Source of the DNA: Apostichopus japonicus
Taxonomy: Eukaryota; Echinodermata; Holothuroidea; Aspidochirotida; Stichopodidae
NCBI RefSeq assembly: GCF_037975245.1
Contig: NC_092577.1
Coordinates: 27,527,398 to 27,591,397 of the forward strand
DNA: 64,000 nt
Direction: 5' to 3'
The first letter of the stretch is position 1. Each line of letters starts with the position of its first letter. The translations under genes were made by a program, and so were the position numbers. Shown piece after piece: positions 45,966 through 57,358 of this stretch. The notes below the pieces were generated by a model that was given only the letters and a program-made list of their open reading frames with translations, did not search any database and was not told the DNA's origin.

Positions 45966-48295
45966 TACCATGCAAAAACAACAGTTTTTAACATTTTTCG
46001 ACACTGAAAGGGGGAGCAGTTGCCCCACCCCCCTCCCACCCTGGCTACGTCCCTGTCGTACACTGACATGTGCTTACCAAGTCATAGTTTAATTGTACAT
46101 CTAAATAGTGGTTCGGGTCATTATATTGTAGCAGCTACTTCTGGTTAACAAGCAGAAGTCTAGTGCAATGAAGCCATCGAAACCTCAATGCATTTTGCAT
46201 TCTGGTTTAAGAACAGTTTTATGAAACAAAGAATGAACATTAACCAATATCTAGCCACACAATCAAGTAATCGGTTGGGCGTTGGAGGAGAATTGCACAC
46301 ATGAAACGTATTTTCAATATGAATATCTTGACAGACGACAAACATCACTAATATCAGATATCGCTGGACACATCAAATTTTCTCAATAAATTTCTAACTG
46401 AAGTCATCATTTTATGATTTGAAGCACACAAACTGATTCAACAGCCATACATGTTTACTCCCGAAAGAGCGTTGCCTGGGTTACGAACTTCTTATCCTAA
46501 GGAAGCTGTTAATGAAGTGTTTGTAAATCTTCGCATGGTGTATGGTTTTGTGAGAGACGTACGACTCAGCGGCTACATCAGAGAGAGCTGTAGTAACACA
46601 CATAACAGTGATAATCCGTTTCCTAAATCCCTCGGTAGTCAATATATTGAACTGTCAAAATGTGATATAAACCAGAATCTTCAAGCCCTACACCTGTCAT
46701 TTCCCTAAAATCCTGGGGGAATTTATCCCACAAAGAGGTAAACTATGAAATAGCCCAGGTTATTGTTTATTTAGCGTTCTTTAATCTTTGGGTAATCGGC
46801 CCACCGTGTCAACAGATTCAATAATAAGCACACACTAGCTTGTTCTCATTGATACCATAACCCATTTCACCTCTTTGCGTGAAATGACATCGTGTTAAAG
46901 TGAGAGCTCTCATGGTAAACCATGCAGCGGAACGCCCCGCGCATAACGAAGGTAATTACTCAGATTAGGGTAACAAGTAAAGTACGAGTTTGAACTTAAC
47001 ACCCGGGTAAGTGCTTGCAAATCTGAAAGGATACAAAACAAAATGGCGATAATTTGGGTTAGTGCAATACCAAGGGACTCTCGATTTAGTTATGTTTGTC
47101 ACACGTGAATGATAAATACGCCTTCTATAAACCCACATCATGAATGACTAAGATACGCAGGTGCTTCAAATCACACATGAGTTCCTGTTAGTCACATTAA
47201 CGATCTATGAGACTGCTCAATTCCCTTTCCCTAACTTTTGCTTCTTGGTTGACGGTTCAATAAAAGGCGTCAATAAAATGATTATAATGTTTCGAGGGTT
47301 GCCCATCGTTGTTTTTATATTTTTTTAAATATATACTTTGTTTCGTTCTCCTTTATCAAGAAGATAAAGCAGATGATGAAGTGTCGTCCATCGTTGACAT
47401 TTAACGATAGGGGGCTCAGTACTGAATATCCTCGTAAACACAATAAGTCACCCATCACAGGGCACATTTTGACTATAAGTAAACCTTTGCGAGGTCTTTT
47501 ACTGTTCGCCCCCTTTGGTCTCTCTTTAAACCGTGCCTGTCATGCATCAGTATTTGGATTGGGTTAATGGTGAGTTATTACTCAATATATTCAGCGGAAA
47601 TCTGAAGGGTGAATTTCCCCCGCTGTTTTGAACTTGAAGAAGTATTGGGTGACAGTCGCCTGGACCAGCTGTCTGTTACACACAGGTAACTGAGGCACGT
47701 AATTAATGGTAATAATAATCCTAGCCTATCCAATAATCTACGCATGTTTGAAGTATTGCACTGTTGGATAGGATATGATCGACATACGGTTAACAAACTA
47801 CATGAACTTATGAGACTACTTTAGAATCACTGTTGAGTCCCATACTCCGACAGACTAGGCATGTCTAATGACATATTTTATCTCTCTTGCTAGGGGATGA
47901 TGACCAGTACTGAGTCATCTACATTTAGCAAGAAGTCAACTAAATGAGCCAGGGCGTAAAACATACAGTAATATCTCACTGTTACATTAAATGACTAAAT
48001 ATGTTTTATTTACTTCAGGACTGCATGGTAAACGGTTGTATTTCACGCAGGCCACTTTGTTTATGTCTTTGTTTCTCTCCTCTTATATTTTCCTTTCATT
48101 CATTCATTGATTCATTGATTGATTCAAACTTCAAACATTTTCAAACATCAGAGACTCATTAACCTATAAGCCGCTAGCAACTTGAAAATCTTTACACAAG
48201 AAAGACTTTATGACCTTTAATAACATGTGTATCGTTTACAATGCATAACATATTTTTCAGGACCAGAGTTGTTGACCGTGATCCTCCTGTAGGAC
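45966..48295. other. No recognisable feature
   Basis: Short ORFs only. A minus-strand 72-codon ORF at 47,578-47,796 contains a hydrophobic, signal-peptide-like stretch (RLGLLLPLITCLSYLCV) but nothing linking it to the BMP prodomain. Confidence 0.4.
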
Positions 48296-48301
48296 TCATA
48301 G

Positions 48302-48656
48302 GCATAGGCGTACGGGACCATTTCAGTTTGGGGGGGCAGAAACTTTTGTGCCCGAAAGTTCCCGTGACACTATCAAAGCGGAGCGCCACCATCGGTTGGC
48401 GCGTAGCGTACAACAAAATTTTGTCCAAAAAATGCCTCTCAGATTGCCGGAAATGGCACTTCTGAGGCCTTGCAAGTTGCAAAAATTTGAAAAAGATTCG
48501 GGCAAACTACTGCATATTTATACATATATATATATAAAAAAAATTCCTCTTAGGCTACCCGAATTGTTCAGGACTTTTGCCCGAATTTCTTGTCCTCTGC
48601 AAATTTGAAGGGGGGGGGGGCAGTCTGCCCCCTGCCCCCGGCCTCGTACACCTATG
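48302..48656. mobile_element. TAG-targeting MITE, 355 bp
   Basis: Flanked by CTCATAG (48,295-48,301 and 48,657-48,663). The ends are GCATAGGCGTACGGGACC and, reversed, CATAGGTGTACGAGGCCGG. The inside has 'aagcggagcgccaccatcgg' and 'gattgccggaaatggcactt', the core shared with other elements in the 25-34 kb cluster. Confidence 0.88.
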
Positions 48657-48663
48657 CTCATAG

Positions 48664-49944
48664 GGACAGTTTTCTGGTGAACATGTTTTAAAGAGAGGTA
48701 CACATTTGTAGGCTTATGTTGGCAAACTGTTTATCTGCTGCAAAAACCTGTGTTGTAAAAGTAAGACCGCCTGACGTTTGGATCCTAAGTTCCTAACAGG
48801 TCTAGTGCCGATCCTAGCAGATCTGACGATCCCAGCCGATCCTAGCAGGATCTTCAGAAGCTAGCTGAAGCGAAAACAAACATAGAATACATTACGAAAC
48901 ACATCGCTGTCCGTCCAACATATGTCTCTGAATGTGTTCTCAGTTTGTTTTCGTTTCCGAGAGTCTCTCAAAACGATCCTGTTAAGATCGAAACATCAAG
49001 CCATTTAATTTTTACGTTGTATCATTTATAAAACAAACGACGACGACTATAGACATCATCGCTTTAACATTAAAGCTTTTTTTTCCACATAAGTATATAA
49101 TACAAGAATGCGATGCAAACAATAGAATGCAATGACCTCGAGATGATTCACCACAAATTAAAGACAATGACAAGAGGCAGTAACATATCCGGATAGCGAC
49201 AACACTGTATGTGCGGTAGGCTAGGCATCTAAACCATATACGCGTGCAGACATATATGGAGGCGCTCATACCTGCAGAAGCGCCACAAATGTTATATAAA
49301 CTTACCACTGGTTTGACACTGACATCATGACATTTGTACTATAATAAAACGCATATACGAGAGGAACACCGATACCATCGGGGGAACCATCGGGAACCAT
49401 CGGGGGAACACGCTGAGCTCTCTTTGGTTTGCCCTAATTACATTAGGTTGTCACATCAACCTGTGTCACGTGAGAAGTTATCAAGAATTTTCATCCTACA
49501 CGGGTCAGAAAGTTCGCCAGTGGTGAATGGTCTTTACCAGTCAAAATATTTCAATTACAAGGGTATTGTAGGTATATAGCTGACGTCTGTGTCTTGCTCC
49601 GTTAAAGGATAATGGTTCAACGATGTTTTCTTTAGATTTAAAAACTATAAAATGAGGAATCGCTTCTCACTGTGAATGAACGATACAGTACCACATAAAT
49701 TTAAGCTCTACGTCATAATATACTATCTTAGCCTTAGCCGATACGATGTTGTCAGTATACCTGGTCTAACGATAGACTGACGGTATTAATTGTAGTTATA
49801 GGCTGTAGTATCTTGGTATAGTAGCATTATTTATTGCAAAACAAATAAAATTAAGGATATCTGGATATATCGCTACTGACTTCACTCGATCTTTATTGAA
49901 TTACGAGTAGCTCAACGTACACCAATACAGTATTTATTATAATA

Positions 49945-49995
<51 letters not shown>

Positions 49996-51180
49996 TTGAG
50001 AATTGTCCTACCCACGCACAGAGTTCACATTGTGAAAAAGCTGATAGGATTCAACTTAGCTTATTTGGCGAATTGTTGCAGTCATGAACTTACATTGAAC
50101 GGTGTAATGCATGCCACCTTCTCAACACGGTTAATGTTATGCACTAAATATACCCACGACACACCAAACCAAACCGGTGCAGAAGTGCACCTCTGACAAC
50201 AAGCTCTGCAAAACCGTTTCGAAGCAATAATCTTTATTTACTGTAATGCAATGATGCCACCCTCCCGTGTTGGATTTATGGAACGCCGAACAGATTACCT
50301 TAGATTATGATGTTCTGTGAATATGCCGATTTGATCAGAACGTGTAATGTTTGACATAAGCTGTAGTGGTAGAAAAACATAAATGTTGCAGATATAAATT
50401 AACATAATTATTTCGGGTCATGTAAAACCGTCAGTCAATTTCATTGACCGTAAATGCTCGGTGTAAACAGATATGCCATGTAGCGTTTAACATCGACGTG
50501 AGAACATTATATGTAGTTGCTGGTCGTCATTAAAGTACAAGCTGAGGTTATTGTGATCCCCTGTGGGAACGTCAAGTTACGTTTCACCTATATACACGAC
50601 GGAAGTACAGGTGAAAGCAAGAAATAACACTTTTTCCACCGCTAAAGGTTACCGCGAATTTCTAATTTGACTAATATGTTGACTGCACCTAACCGTTCAA
50701 GGGCTAGGGTCCTCAGCAGGAGTTCTAATTACTGCATGCTCCCGCAAGTCGCAGGCAATTTTCTTTTTCACCTGCCGTGTGAATGGATGCAGCGTTGTAG
50801 CTAGCAGCACCATGTACTCAGCATGTACGGTACACACAGCACGAAGCCTTGTACAACTTTGAGATGATTTCATCAAGTCTGTGGCAGTGCAATCGCGGTT
50901 GGACATTATTATTATTTCTTACAATTCACAGTTACTTGCAGATTTTCAGCGATTTAATCCGGAAGCATATACTCTCTTGACAATGAATTTACTTGTAAAA
51001 CGACCGCTTTGGGAGGCTCAGTTTCAGTTTGTTCATTTGTTTTAAACTTTAACGCAACGGCTAATACAAACATAACACCAATGGGCTTCGTGCTTGCACG
51101 CCACTTTTTTTTTATAATGAGCACACCCAACAGGACAAGTTCTAAACAAAACATTTTGATTAACTATTATATTTGACTTC
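48664..51180. other. Non-coding with a (TTA)n microsatellite
   Basis: 'gatcc(t)agcagatc' short repeats at about 48,812-48,852, a 'catcgggggaac' triplication at 49,377-49,409, and (ATT)n at 49,938-49,995. No gene recognised. Confidence 0.5.
49938..49995 (+). repeat. (TTA)n microsatellite
   Basis: About 18 uninterrupted ATT triplets. Confidence 0.97.
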
Positions 51181-51256
51181 ACGTGATCAGCACCTACATA
51201 TCAAGCATCAAGTTCATTCATGCTTTTCTTTGCTTGTGTTTACAAGGCCTTTAGAC
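51180..51256 (+). repeat. DR1-motif repeat, 5' part split by a hAT-like insertion
   Basis: Ends 'gcttgtgtttacaaggcctttagac'-like sequence; the family continues after 52,743. Confidence 0.5.
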
Positions 51257-52743
51257 TAGGCCTGAGTCGAGTAGCAAAAAATCGGAACCGGGTACCCGCT
51301 ATCATAACCCAATCGAGTAACGGGTACCCGAAACTTCGTACGAATATTGAAGAAAAAAAAAAGTCGCGGAACTAGCCAAACACAATGTACAGGCAGATCA
51401 ATATGCCACCTTACATTACACCTCCGAAATATACGTTTTGAATCCAGACTGCTGTTGTTATGAAAACTTTAGTTTAATGTTTTGATGTATAACAAATAAT
51501 AATGTTAATGCACATGAAATGAAGAAAGACCTTGCAACAAAATAGAGACTGTGCATGTCTTTTACTACGATCCAGGGTTCGCATTAGCCGCGCCGATTCC
51601 CGTAATTTGATTTTGAATCCCGCATGTCAAAAGTTGCCAAGACGGGATTTCCCGTAATAAATTTCAGCCCTCAACTTGAATTATACAGACATTATGGCTG
51701 TGACCGTGTAGCGATTCATCGCTAAACGATCGCATTTGGAATAAACGTTTATTAAAGCTACTTGTGATTATTTTTGTTTATTTATCCCGTCTATAATCCA
51801 TCTTAACATCCCGTAAACTACCTTGCCAGTATTTCCTTCTGTGCAATAAATGAATGAACAATTAATAACTTTGATAATTTCAATATTTACGCATGCACGA
51901 ACGTATACAGTAGCTACAACTACTAAAGGAAAGCACTTGCTTTGGACTACCAGAGCTATCTGCTCGATGACAACAAAGACACGTGTACTCGACAAACATA
52001 TGTTTACATAAATTCCCAACAAATTTCCGACCACATGGTAGCCTAAACTCACAAAGAGTCAAAATTGAAATGCAGCCTAACCATCTTTTTATTCGCTCAA
52101 AATGTGTCGCAGTTAGCTGGCACTAAAATATTGAATGCTTTCATTATTGCTGCTGTCTTCGACCACATGGTAGCATAACACCACACTAAGTCAATGGGGA
52201 AATCTTGCCTAACCATTGGTTTGCAACCCCAACCCCCCCCCCCCCCCCAAAAAAAAAAAAAAAAAAAACACACGCACACTTTGCGTAGCCATGTTTACAT
52301 TATTCAATAAGCTGGAAATCGGCAATTGTTTGGAGAGGTATATGTGCTATGTTTTGAAGAGGGAATTTAATATTTTACGTACACTGTTGCTGTTGAGATG
52401 GATTGAAGGTTTCAATTTTTGGAATTTGTTTTCACCGGTATAATATTTTCGTTTGCTGTGGTGAGTGATTTTATCCACACACGGAAAAGAATCATTAAGA
52501 AATAGAAAGTAATTAGAACAACCATCTACACTACAAGAAAGTTATTTCATGTAATTATTCTTCCTTATTCGCTTGTCTAGATTAATCAAAACATGCAGAT
52601 CTACGGAATTATTGAAATCGTGAATGCACAAGCGTAGTAGTAGTTACGCGATTTTTCCCAGAGAACGGGTACCCGTTTTGTGCGTTTTCGATTCGGGTAC
52701 CCAAATGTTCGGTCGGGTACCCGGTTACCCGACTCAGGCCAGG
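51257..52743. mobile_element. hAT-like element, ~1.5 kb, non-autonomous
   Basis: The left end TAGGCCTGAGTCGAGTAGC and the reversed right end CTGGCCTGAGTCGGGTAACC are inverted. TTTAGAC flanks both ends (51,250-51,256 and 52,744-52,750), 7 of 8 bp matching if 8 are counted. Multiple GGGTACCCG palindromes lie within 100 bp of each end. The interior has a C-run/A-run (52,231-52,268) and no transposase frame. Confidence 0.75.
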
Positions 52744-52960
52744 TTTAGACCCTTGCTTAGACCTTTGACCTCCACATGAAAACATAAGGGTTCTTGTCCT
52801 CACTATTGGTGGATCTACACAACAAATAGAAAGTGTAACCCGGCATTACGTTTGCTGTTGTCATGGTAACAAGGTTTTTAGGTTTGACCTCCCTCTGTTG
52901 ACCTAAAATAAAATGTTAACCTCCACCAGGTACTAAGTTTTGATCCCTCACAACTTATTC
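52744..52960 (+). repeat. DR1-motif repeat, 3' part
   Basis: 'cttagacctttgacctccac', 'aacataagggttcttgtcct' and 'gacctccctctgttgaccta' belong to the dispersed family of 230-1205. Confidence 0.65.
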
Positions 52961-53521
52961 AATATATTAAGTTGGAGCTGGTCAACAACCTTCGGCCTTT
53001 GACCAGAGGTATATCAGCATGGTTTAGGGCCCCTATACGGCGTCTATAACACGTAGGCCTATGTACCACATTTGAAGCATCAGTTAGTGTACTTCAACTT
53101 CTGATTATAATTCCAGAATTTTGAGAGGATCAAATTGTTATACATAAGACTTGCGAATAAATGTACTCTTGGATTTTATTATGCACATGCATAAGTCAGG
53201 AAAGGACATTTTGACCTTCTTGAACAACAAATCGAGTTTATCAGTGGAAAGTTCCTGAAAACCAGGGATGGTCTTCTATGGACCAGAAACAGAATTAATG
53301 CACTGCCCAGTCCTTGACCTGGTTAGTAAGATTGGAGTTCATGGCAGTGACGTGCACATGCAAGATTTCAAAGCTGTGTTGGGGTGTGGGGGAGGGGAGG
53401 GGGGAAAATTCTTAATTCCCTTTGATTTAGTTGGGAGCATTAACCTTTATGGACGGGCTTTATAGGCATGCGAAACGGGCGTGTTGGAGGGGAATGTTTT
53501 CCTCAGAAAAAACAAATGAGT
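52961..53521. other. No recognisable feature
   Basis: Non-coding sequence between the DR1 repeat and the Kolobok-like element; a G-rich stretch at about 53,382-53,404. Confidence 0.4.
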
Positions 53522-53834
53522 TTAATGACCAACTATGGAGACTTTTCGATGAACATAAAATCCCACCATTTTGCACGTATGTAATCCTTAACTCACTCCA
53601 ATTACATTGCTGTAAATATCTTTACCAATTTCGGACGTTAAATACGTGAAAAATAGGAAGAAAAGTCAGCTTTTTATGAAACATATTTCAGACATTCCTG
53701 AAACATTCCGAAGACATCAGGTGACCCTGTGACGTCACTGTTTGTATACCTCACTCACAACAATACTTTTAGTGTGTAAAGTTGTATACTTGAGCTGCCA
53801 AAAACATCAACGATATTACTCCTTTTCCCCCGAA

Positions 53835-54030
53835 ATGCCACAATTCTGTGTTGTTGGAGGTTGCAGTTATACCTCATCCAACAAAAGCATCAGCTTTTTT
53901 AGATTTCCCAGTAAAAGAACCGACGTAAAACGCCGCAGACTTTGGATCAATTTTGTGAGATCCACGCGGAAAGATTTTTCAGCACCCGGAGTATCTCATG
54001 CCCATGAGTCCACTTGCATGACCCTGTCTC
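53835..54030 (+). pseudogene. THAP-domain fragment, degenerate
   Basis: Begins MPQFCVVGGCSYTSSNK, with CVVGGC as the first zinc pair, then ISFFRFPSKR, RRRLWINFVR and KDFSAPGVSHAHES. The N-terminal C2CH half and the FRFP and W landmarks of a THAP finger are clear. The second half (normally C-x2-H-F) is replaced by HAHEST, so one zinc ligand appears lost. The frame closes soon after. It lies inside the TTAA-flanked element and is probably the start of a decayed transposase. Confidence 0.65.
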
Positions 54031-54274
54031 TGTGTATGCTGCAAATGTCTCATTCTGCGAAAATTATATACTGTCGATAGCTGTGTCGGACCATGGTCGG
54101 ACATAGCTAATGTGAAATTGACCGTAAACAAGCTCTGGACGTCCTTACATGTAACATTATATCACGCAATTGACAGTATAATATTTAAGAGATGTAAGAG
54201 ATGACCGTGAATATACCGTGCTTATAGGGTAGCATTGTTAGTACATGTAGTGAGTTGGCTCACAGCATGTGTAA

Positions 54275-54450
54275 ATTCCAAAACTTACTGGTTTGGATAT
54301 TTACGAGTGACGAGCTTACCTGTCTCCTCAAAACCTAAGCACCTCATTCTACCGTGCCTATAAAGTCCTGGTAAATAAATAACACTGTGCGCCCTCTATG
54401 ACCGGACCCCCCTTCCGGTCCCTCCTCCTTTCTCATGAGACCATTCCTAA
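54275..54450. repeat. DIRS 3' inverted terminal repeat
   Basis: Matches the reverse complement of 60,066-60,214 over 'gcttacctgtctcctca', 'cctataaagtcctggtaaat' and 'gcgccctctatgaccggac'. The outermost bases ('gagtgacgag') differ from the other repeat ('tcgctcctcg'). Confidence 0.9.
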
Positions 54451-54894
54451 AGAGTGGCCTCACGGACACGGGAGTGGGGGTGGCAAGGTCTGGCCACCCC
54501 CAACGACCCCCGTCGAGTTAACTTCCCAAAGTGAACCCCTAACAAAAAATTCACTGACGCCTTCTTAGCAGGGGGGAGTGTAACCCTCCCCGGCGTAGCG
54601 GGAAGGGGGGACACTCTCCTGAACCCTGCAGGCGGAACTACCCCTTACACTAACAAGGAGCCTAAAGATTTACGGTCCGCCACTTGTTACCCTTAAATCA
54701 ACTTAGGTGAGAACGTAAGTGGAAGACTATGTACGCAAACGCATACGGAAACACATAGGTACACTCACCGATAGACATAGTCGATGGCTCTCTGGTGGAT
54801 GGTGGTTCTGTCTATCTGGTGTGAAGCTCGGAGTCATGAGTCAAGTCGAGCGACCGCTCCTCCGTCCGGCTGTGTCCCACCACCCTCTCGGGGG

Positions 54895-55015
54895 AGGGAG
54901 GCGGGAATGGAGACAGGTAAGCTCGTCACTCGTAAATATCCAAACCAGTAAGTTTTGGAATATTTACTTCGCTCCTCGCTTACCTGTCTCCTCACAACCT
55001 TAGCACCGAGTGGCA
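54895..55015. repeat. DIRS internal complementary region
   Basis: It reads 'gtaagctcgtcactcgtaaa' (complement of the 3' end), then 'ccaaaccagtaagttttgg', then 'atatttacttcgctcctcgc' (complement of the 5' end). This is a head-to-tail junction of the two element ends. It overlaps the last codons of the recombinase ORF. Confidence 0.9.
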
Positions 55016-56280
55016 CTGCCCGATGGTGGGAGGCCCGAGGGGTGGGACCTGTTACCCACCGGACCTCGCATCACCGCGCTACCAAATGCCGCTTCGGCGT
55101 GTAAAGTGTCGGTCAAGTAGCAGGCGACGAACGTAGTTGGAGTTTTCCACGCTGCTGCTTTGAGTATGTCCTCTACCGGGATGCCGGCGAATAGGGCTGT
55201 AGAGGCCGCGACCCCTCTGACGTCGTGAGCCCTTGGTCGGGAGGTCCTCGATGTGAACGGGCGTATGATCTCTACTAGCCACCTGGATAGAGTGTCTTTG
55301 GAGGCCGCTGCGTAGGGTGGTCGTGGTATGATGAAGAGAGAAGTTGATTGTCTTAACTTCTCTGTCTTGTTCAGGTACCACTTCAGTGCCCTGACTGGAC
55401 ACCATCGTTTGTCCTCGGCTACTGATGACATGGTCTTAATTTCCGGGATGAAAATGTCTCCTGGCAAGAAGGTCAAGGTCTGGTTCTTTGCAATAAATGA
55501 CGGGTCTGGAACCATCCTCACCCCGTGGCCCTCAAATCTGATGTGATTCTGCTTGGTGGATAGGGCGTGGAGGCAACTCCTCCTTCTTGCTGACGCAACT
55601 GCGACGAGGAAGAGTGTCTTTTTTGTGAGGGCAGCCAGGGAGGCGTTAGCCATTGGTTCGTATGGTGGTCCTGCCAGGGCATGTAACACTGCTGAGAGTC
55701 CCCAGGAGGGGGCCAGCCGTCTGATCTGTGGGCGACGATTCGCCATGCCTTTGATGAGTTGTGCAATGTACGGGTTATTGCTCAGTGTGGAGCCATCTGG
55801 GAAGCCCTGGTGGATGGCAGCGATGGCCGACCTGTAATTCCTGATAGTGGAGACTTGTTTCCCTTCTCCAAAGAGTGAGAGGAGGAACTCGGCTATCTGT
55901 GTCACAGAGGCAGCAGGCAGCAGTATCTGTCTCGGTCGGCACCATTGGTCGAACTTCCGCAGACGGGAATCGTAAGTCGCTGCGGTCGTTCCCCTTCTAG
56001 CGTCGGCTGCCATCGCGGCAGCTGCTTCTGAAAAGCCTCTCTGTCGTAGGGAAGACCGGACAGCCTCCAGGCAACTAATTGTAACCCCTTGATGTCTGGG
56101 TGGGAGAGAGTTCCCTGTCTCTGGGACAGTAGGTGGGGCTTGTCCGGTAGACTCACTGGGACGTCCATGAGGAGTTGGGGGATCTCGGCGAACCAGGGTC
56201 TGCGAGGCCAGAACGGGGCTATTAGTGTGAACCTGCCCTTGGAGTTCCGAATTTTCCTGAGGACTTGTCCGATCATACAT
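55000..56280 (-). CDS. DIRS tyrosine recombinase, 426 aa
   Basis: A lambda-integrase-type recombinase that inserts the circular DNA copy. An N-terminal SAM-like core-binding region is seen (TYDSRLRKFDQWCRPR, IRNYRSAIAAIHQGF). The catalytic arginine is in ASARRRSCLHAL, the HxxR box is HDVRG, and AAAWKTPTTF is followed by ACYLTD, which supplies the nucleophilic tyrosine. The length is normal for the family. The N-terminal 126 codons overlap the pol reading frame in another phase, as is usual in DIRS elements. The frame is intact. Confidence 0.92.
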   Translation of the reverse strand: MYDRTSPQENSELQGQVHTNSPVLASQTLVRRDPPTPHGRPSESTGQAPPTVPETGNSLPPRHQGVTISCLEAVRSSLRQRGFSEAAAAMAADARRGTTAATYDSRLRKFDQWCRPRQILLPAASVTQIAEFLLSLFGEGKQVSTIRNYRSAIAAIHQGFPDGSTLSNNPYIAQLIKGMANRRPQIRRLAPSWGLSAVLHALAGPPYEPMANASLAALTKKTLFLVAVASARRRSCLHALSTKQNHIRFEGHGVRMVPDPSFIAKNQTLTFLPGDIFIPEIKTMSSVAEDKRWCPVRALKWYLNKTEKLRQSTSLFIIPRPPYAAASKDTLSRWLVEIIRPFTSRTSRPRAHDVRGVAASTALFAGIPVEDILKAAAWKTPTTFVACYLTDTLHAEAAFGSAVMRGPVGNRSHPSGLPPSGSATRC

Positions 56281-56425
56281 AGCGGCGGGAGGATGTACGC
56301 ATCCATGTGGTCCCAGGAGAGGGACATTGCGTCCGTGTGGTAGGCCAGGGGGTGGAATCGTCTGGAACAGAAGGTCTGGAGTTTGTTGTTCTTGTGTGTT
56401 GCGAACAGGTCTATCGTGGGCCTGG
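55902..56425 (-). pseudogene. DIRS pol C-terminal remnant, frameshifted
   Basis: TIDLFATHKNNKLQTFCSRR, then LSWDHMDAYILPPLCMIGQV and APFWPRRPWFAEIPQLL match the segment following RNase H in DIRS pol proteins. That segment is sometimes annotated as methyltransferase-like. It is joined to the RT end across the deletion in a different frame and overlaps the recombinase ORF. Confidence 0.8.
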
Positions 56426-57265
56426 CCTGACGAGGCTGGCCATGAGTCCCAGGGCCCGGAGCCATGTCCCCGTTGGTGACCCCCGGTGTGCCAAGATCTG
56501 TTGTGTGGTCGCCTTGACTGCCGCGACTCTTTCTTCTGAGGGTCGGGCTACCCCGGTGGTGAAGTCCAGTATGGCCCCGAGGAACTGGATCGTCTGGGAG
56601 GGTGATAGCCGTGATTTCTTCTGGTTCACGATCCAGCCCAGTTCTTGAAGGGTCTGGAGCGTTTTGTGGACGTTGTTGGTTGCTTCCGATAGACTGTTCC
56701 GTACTACCAACCAGTCGTCTAGATATACGTAGAGGGTGACCCCTCTTTTTCTGAGGTAGGCGACTACTGCTCCCGCGACTCTCGTGAAGGTTCTGGGAGC
56801 CGTGGCTAGGCCGAATGGGAGCGCCCGGAACTGGTAGTCTTGTTCTGCGTACCGGAACGCTAGGAATCGTCGGTGTTCTTTGTGTATCGAGATGTGCAGG
56901 TAGGCGTCCCGTAAGTCTACGGTCGCCGCCCACATGCCCTTTCTGAGTAGGGGTAATATTAAGTTTAAGGTCTCCATACGGAAGTGTTTTGGTCTGATGT
57001 GTTTTGTGTTCAGGGGTTTTAGGTTTAGAATGGGACGCCAGGTGCCGTCCCGTTTTTTGGTCGGAAAAAAGGAGGACCGGAAGAGTGGTCCCGTCTCTTC
57101 CGGAACTCTTGTAATTGCCTGCTTGGCCAGCAGGGCCAGAATTTCCCCTTCTAGGGCTAAGCGTTTGACGGGGTCCGTGGGTGTGAGTGTCTGCCTTCCT
57201 CCGCCCCCGAAAGGTGGGCTGGAGGAGAATTCTATTTTGTACCCGTGTTTGACTGTGTCCAACAC
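56411..57265 (-). CDS. DIRS reverse transcriptase, truncated before RNase H
   Basis: RT motifs are in order: RSSFFPTKKRDGTWRPILNL, ATVDLRDAYLHI, FRALPFGLATAPRTFTR and YVYLDDWLV (the catalytic DD), then LGWIVNQKKSRLSP. The frame stays open upstream to 57,358, directly after the Gag stop and in the same frame. At 56,411 it ends in GLMASLVRPGPR. In the next frame the sequence continues with RPTIDLFATHKNNKL, which normally lies some 200 or more residues further on. The RNase H domain (DASxxGWG, TDN motifs) is missing, so this copy should not complete reverse transcription on its own. Confidence 0.9.
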   Translation of the reverse strand: MLDTVKHGYKIEFSSSPPFGGGGRQTLTPTDPVKRLALEGEILALLAKQAITRVPEETGPLFRSSFFPTKKRDGTWRPILNLKPLNTKHIRPKHFRMETLNLILPLLRKGMWAATVDLRDAYLHISIHKEHRRFLAFRYAEQDYQFRALPFGLATAPRTFTRVAGAVVAYLRKRGVTLYVYLDDWLVVRNSLSEATNNVHKTLQTLQELGWIVNQKKSRLSPSQTIQFLGAILDFTTGVARPSEERVAAVKATTQQILAHRGSPTGTWLRALGLMASLVRPGPR

Positions 57266-57358
57266 CCACTTGTCCCCGCCAATAAATTCCCATTGCTGGG
57301 AGAAGTTTGTTAGTCTCCCCCCCCCACCGGCGGAATGGCCGCGGTGAGGTGGGCACCC

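Noticed and set aside
47578-47796. Minus-strand ORF with a signal-peptide-like stretch as BMP exon 1
   Set aside because: No BMP prodomain motifs and no phase-1 donor identified; hydrophobicity comes partly from a TTA-rich run.
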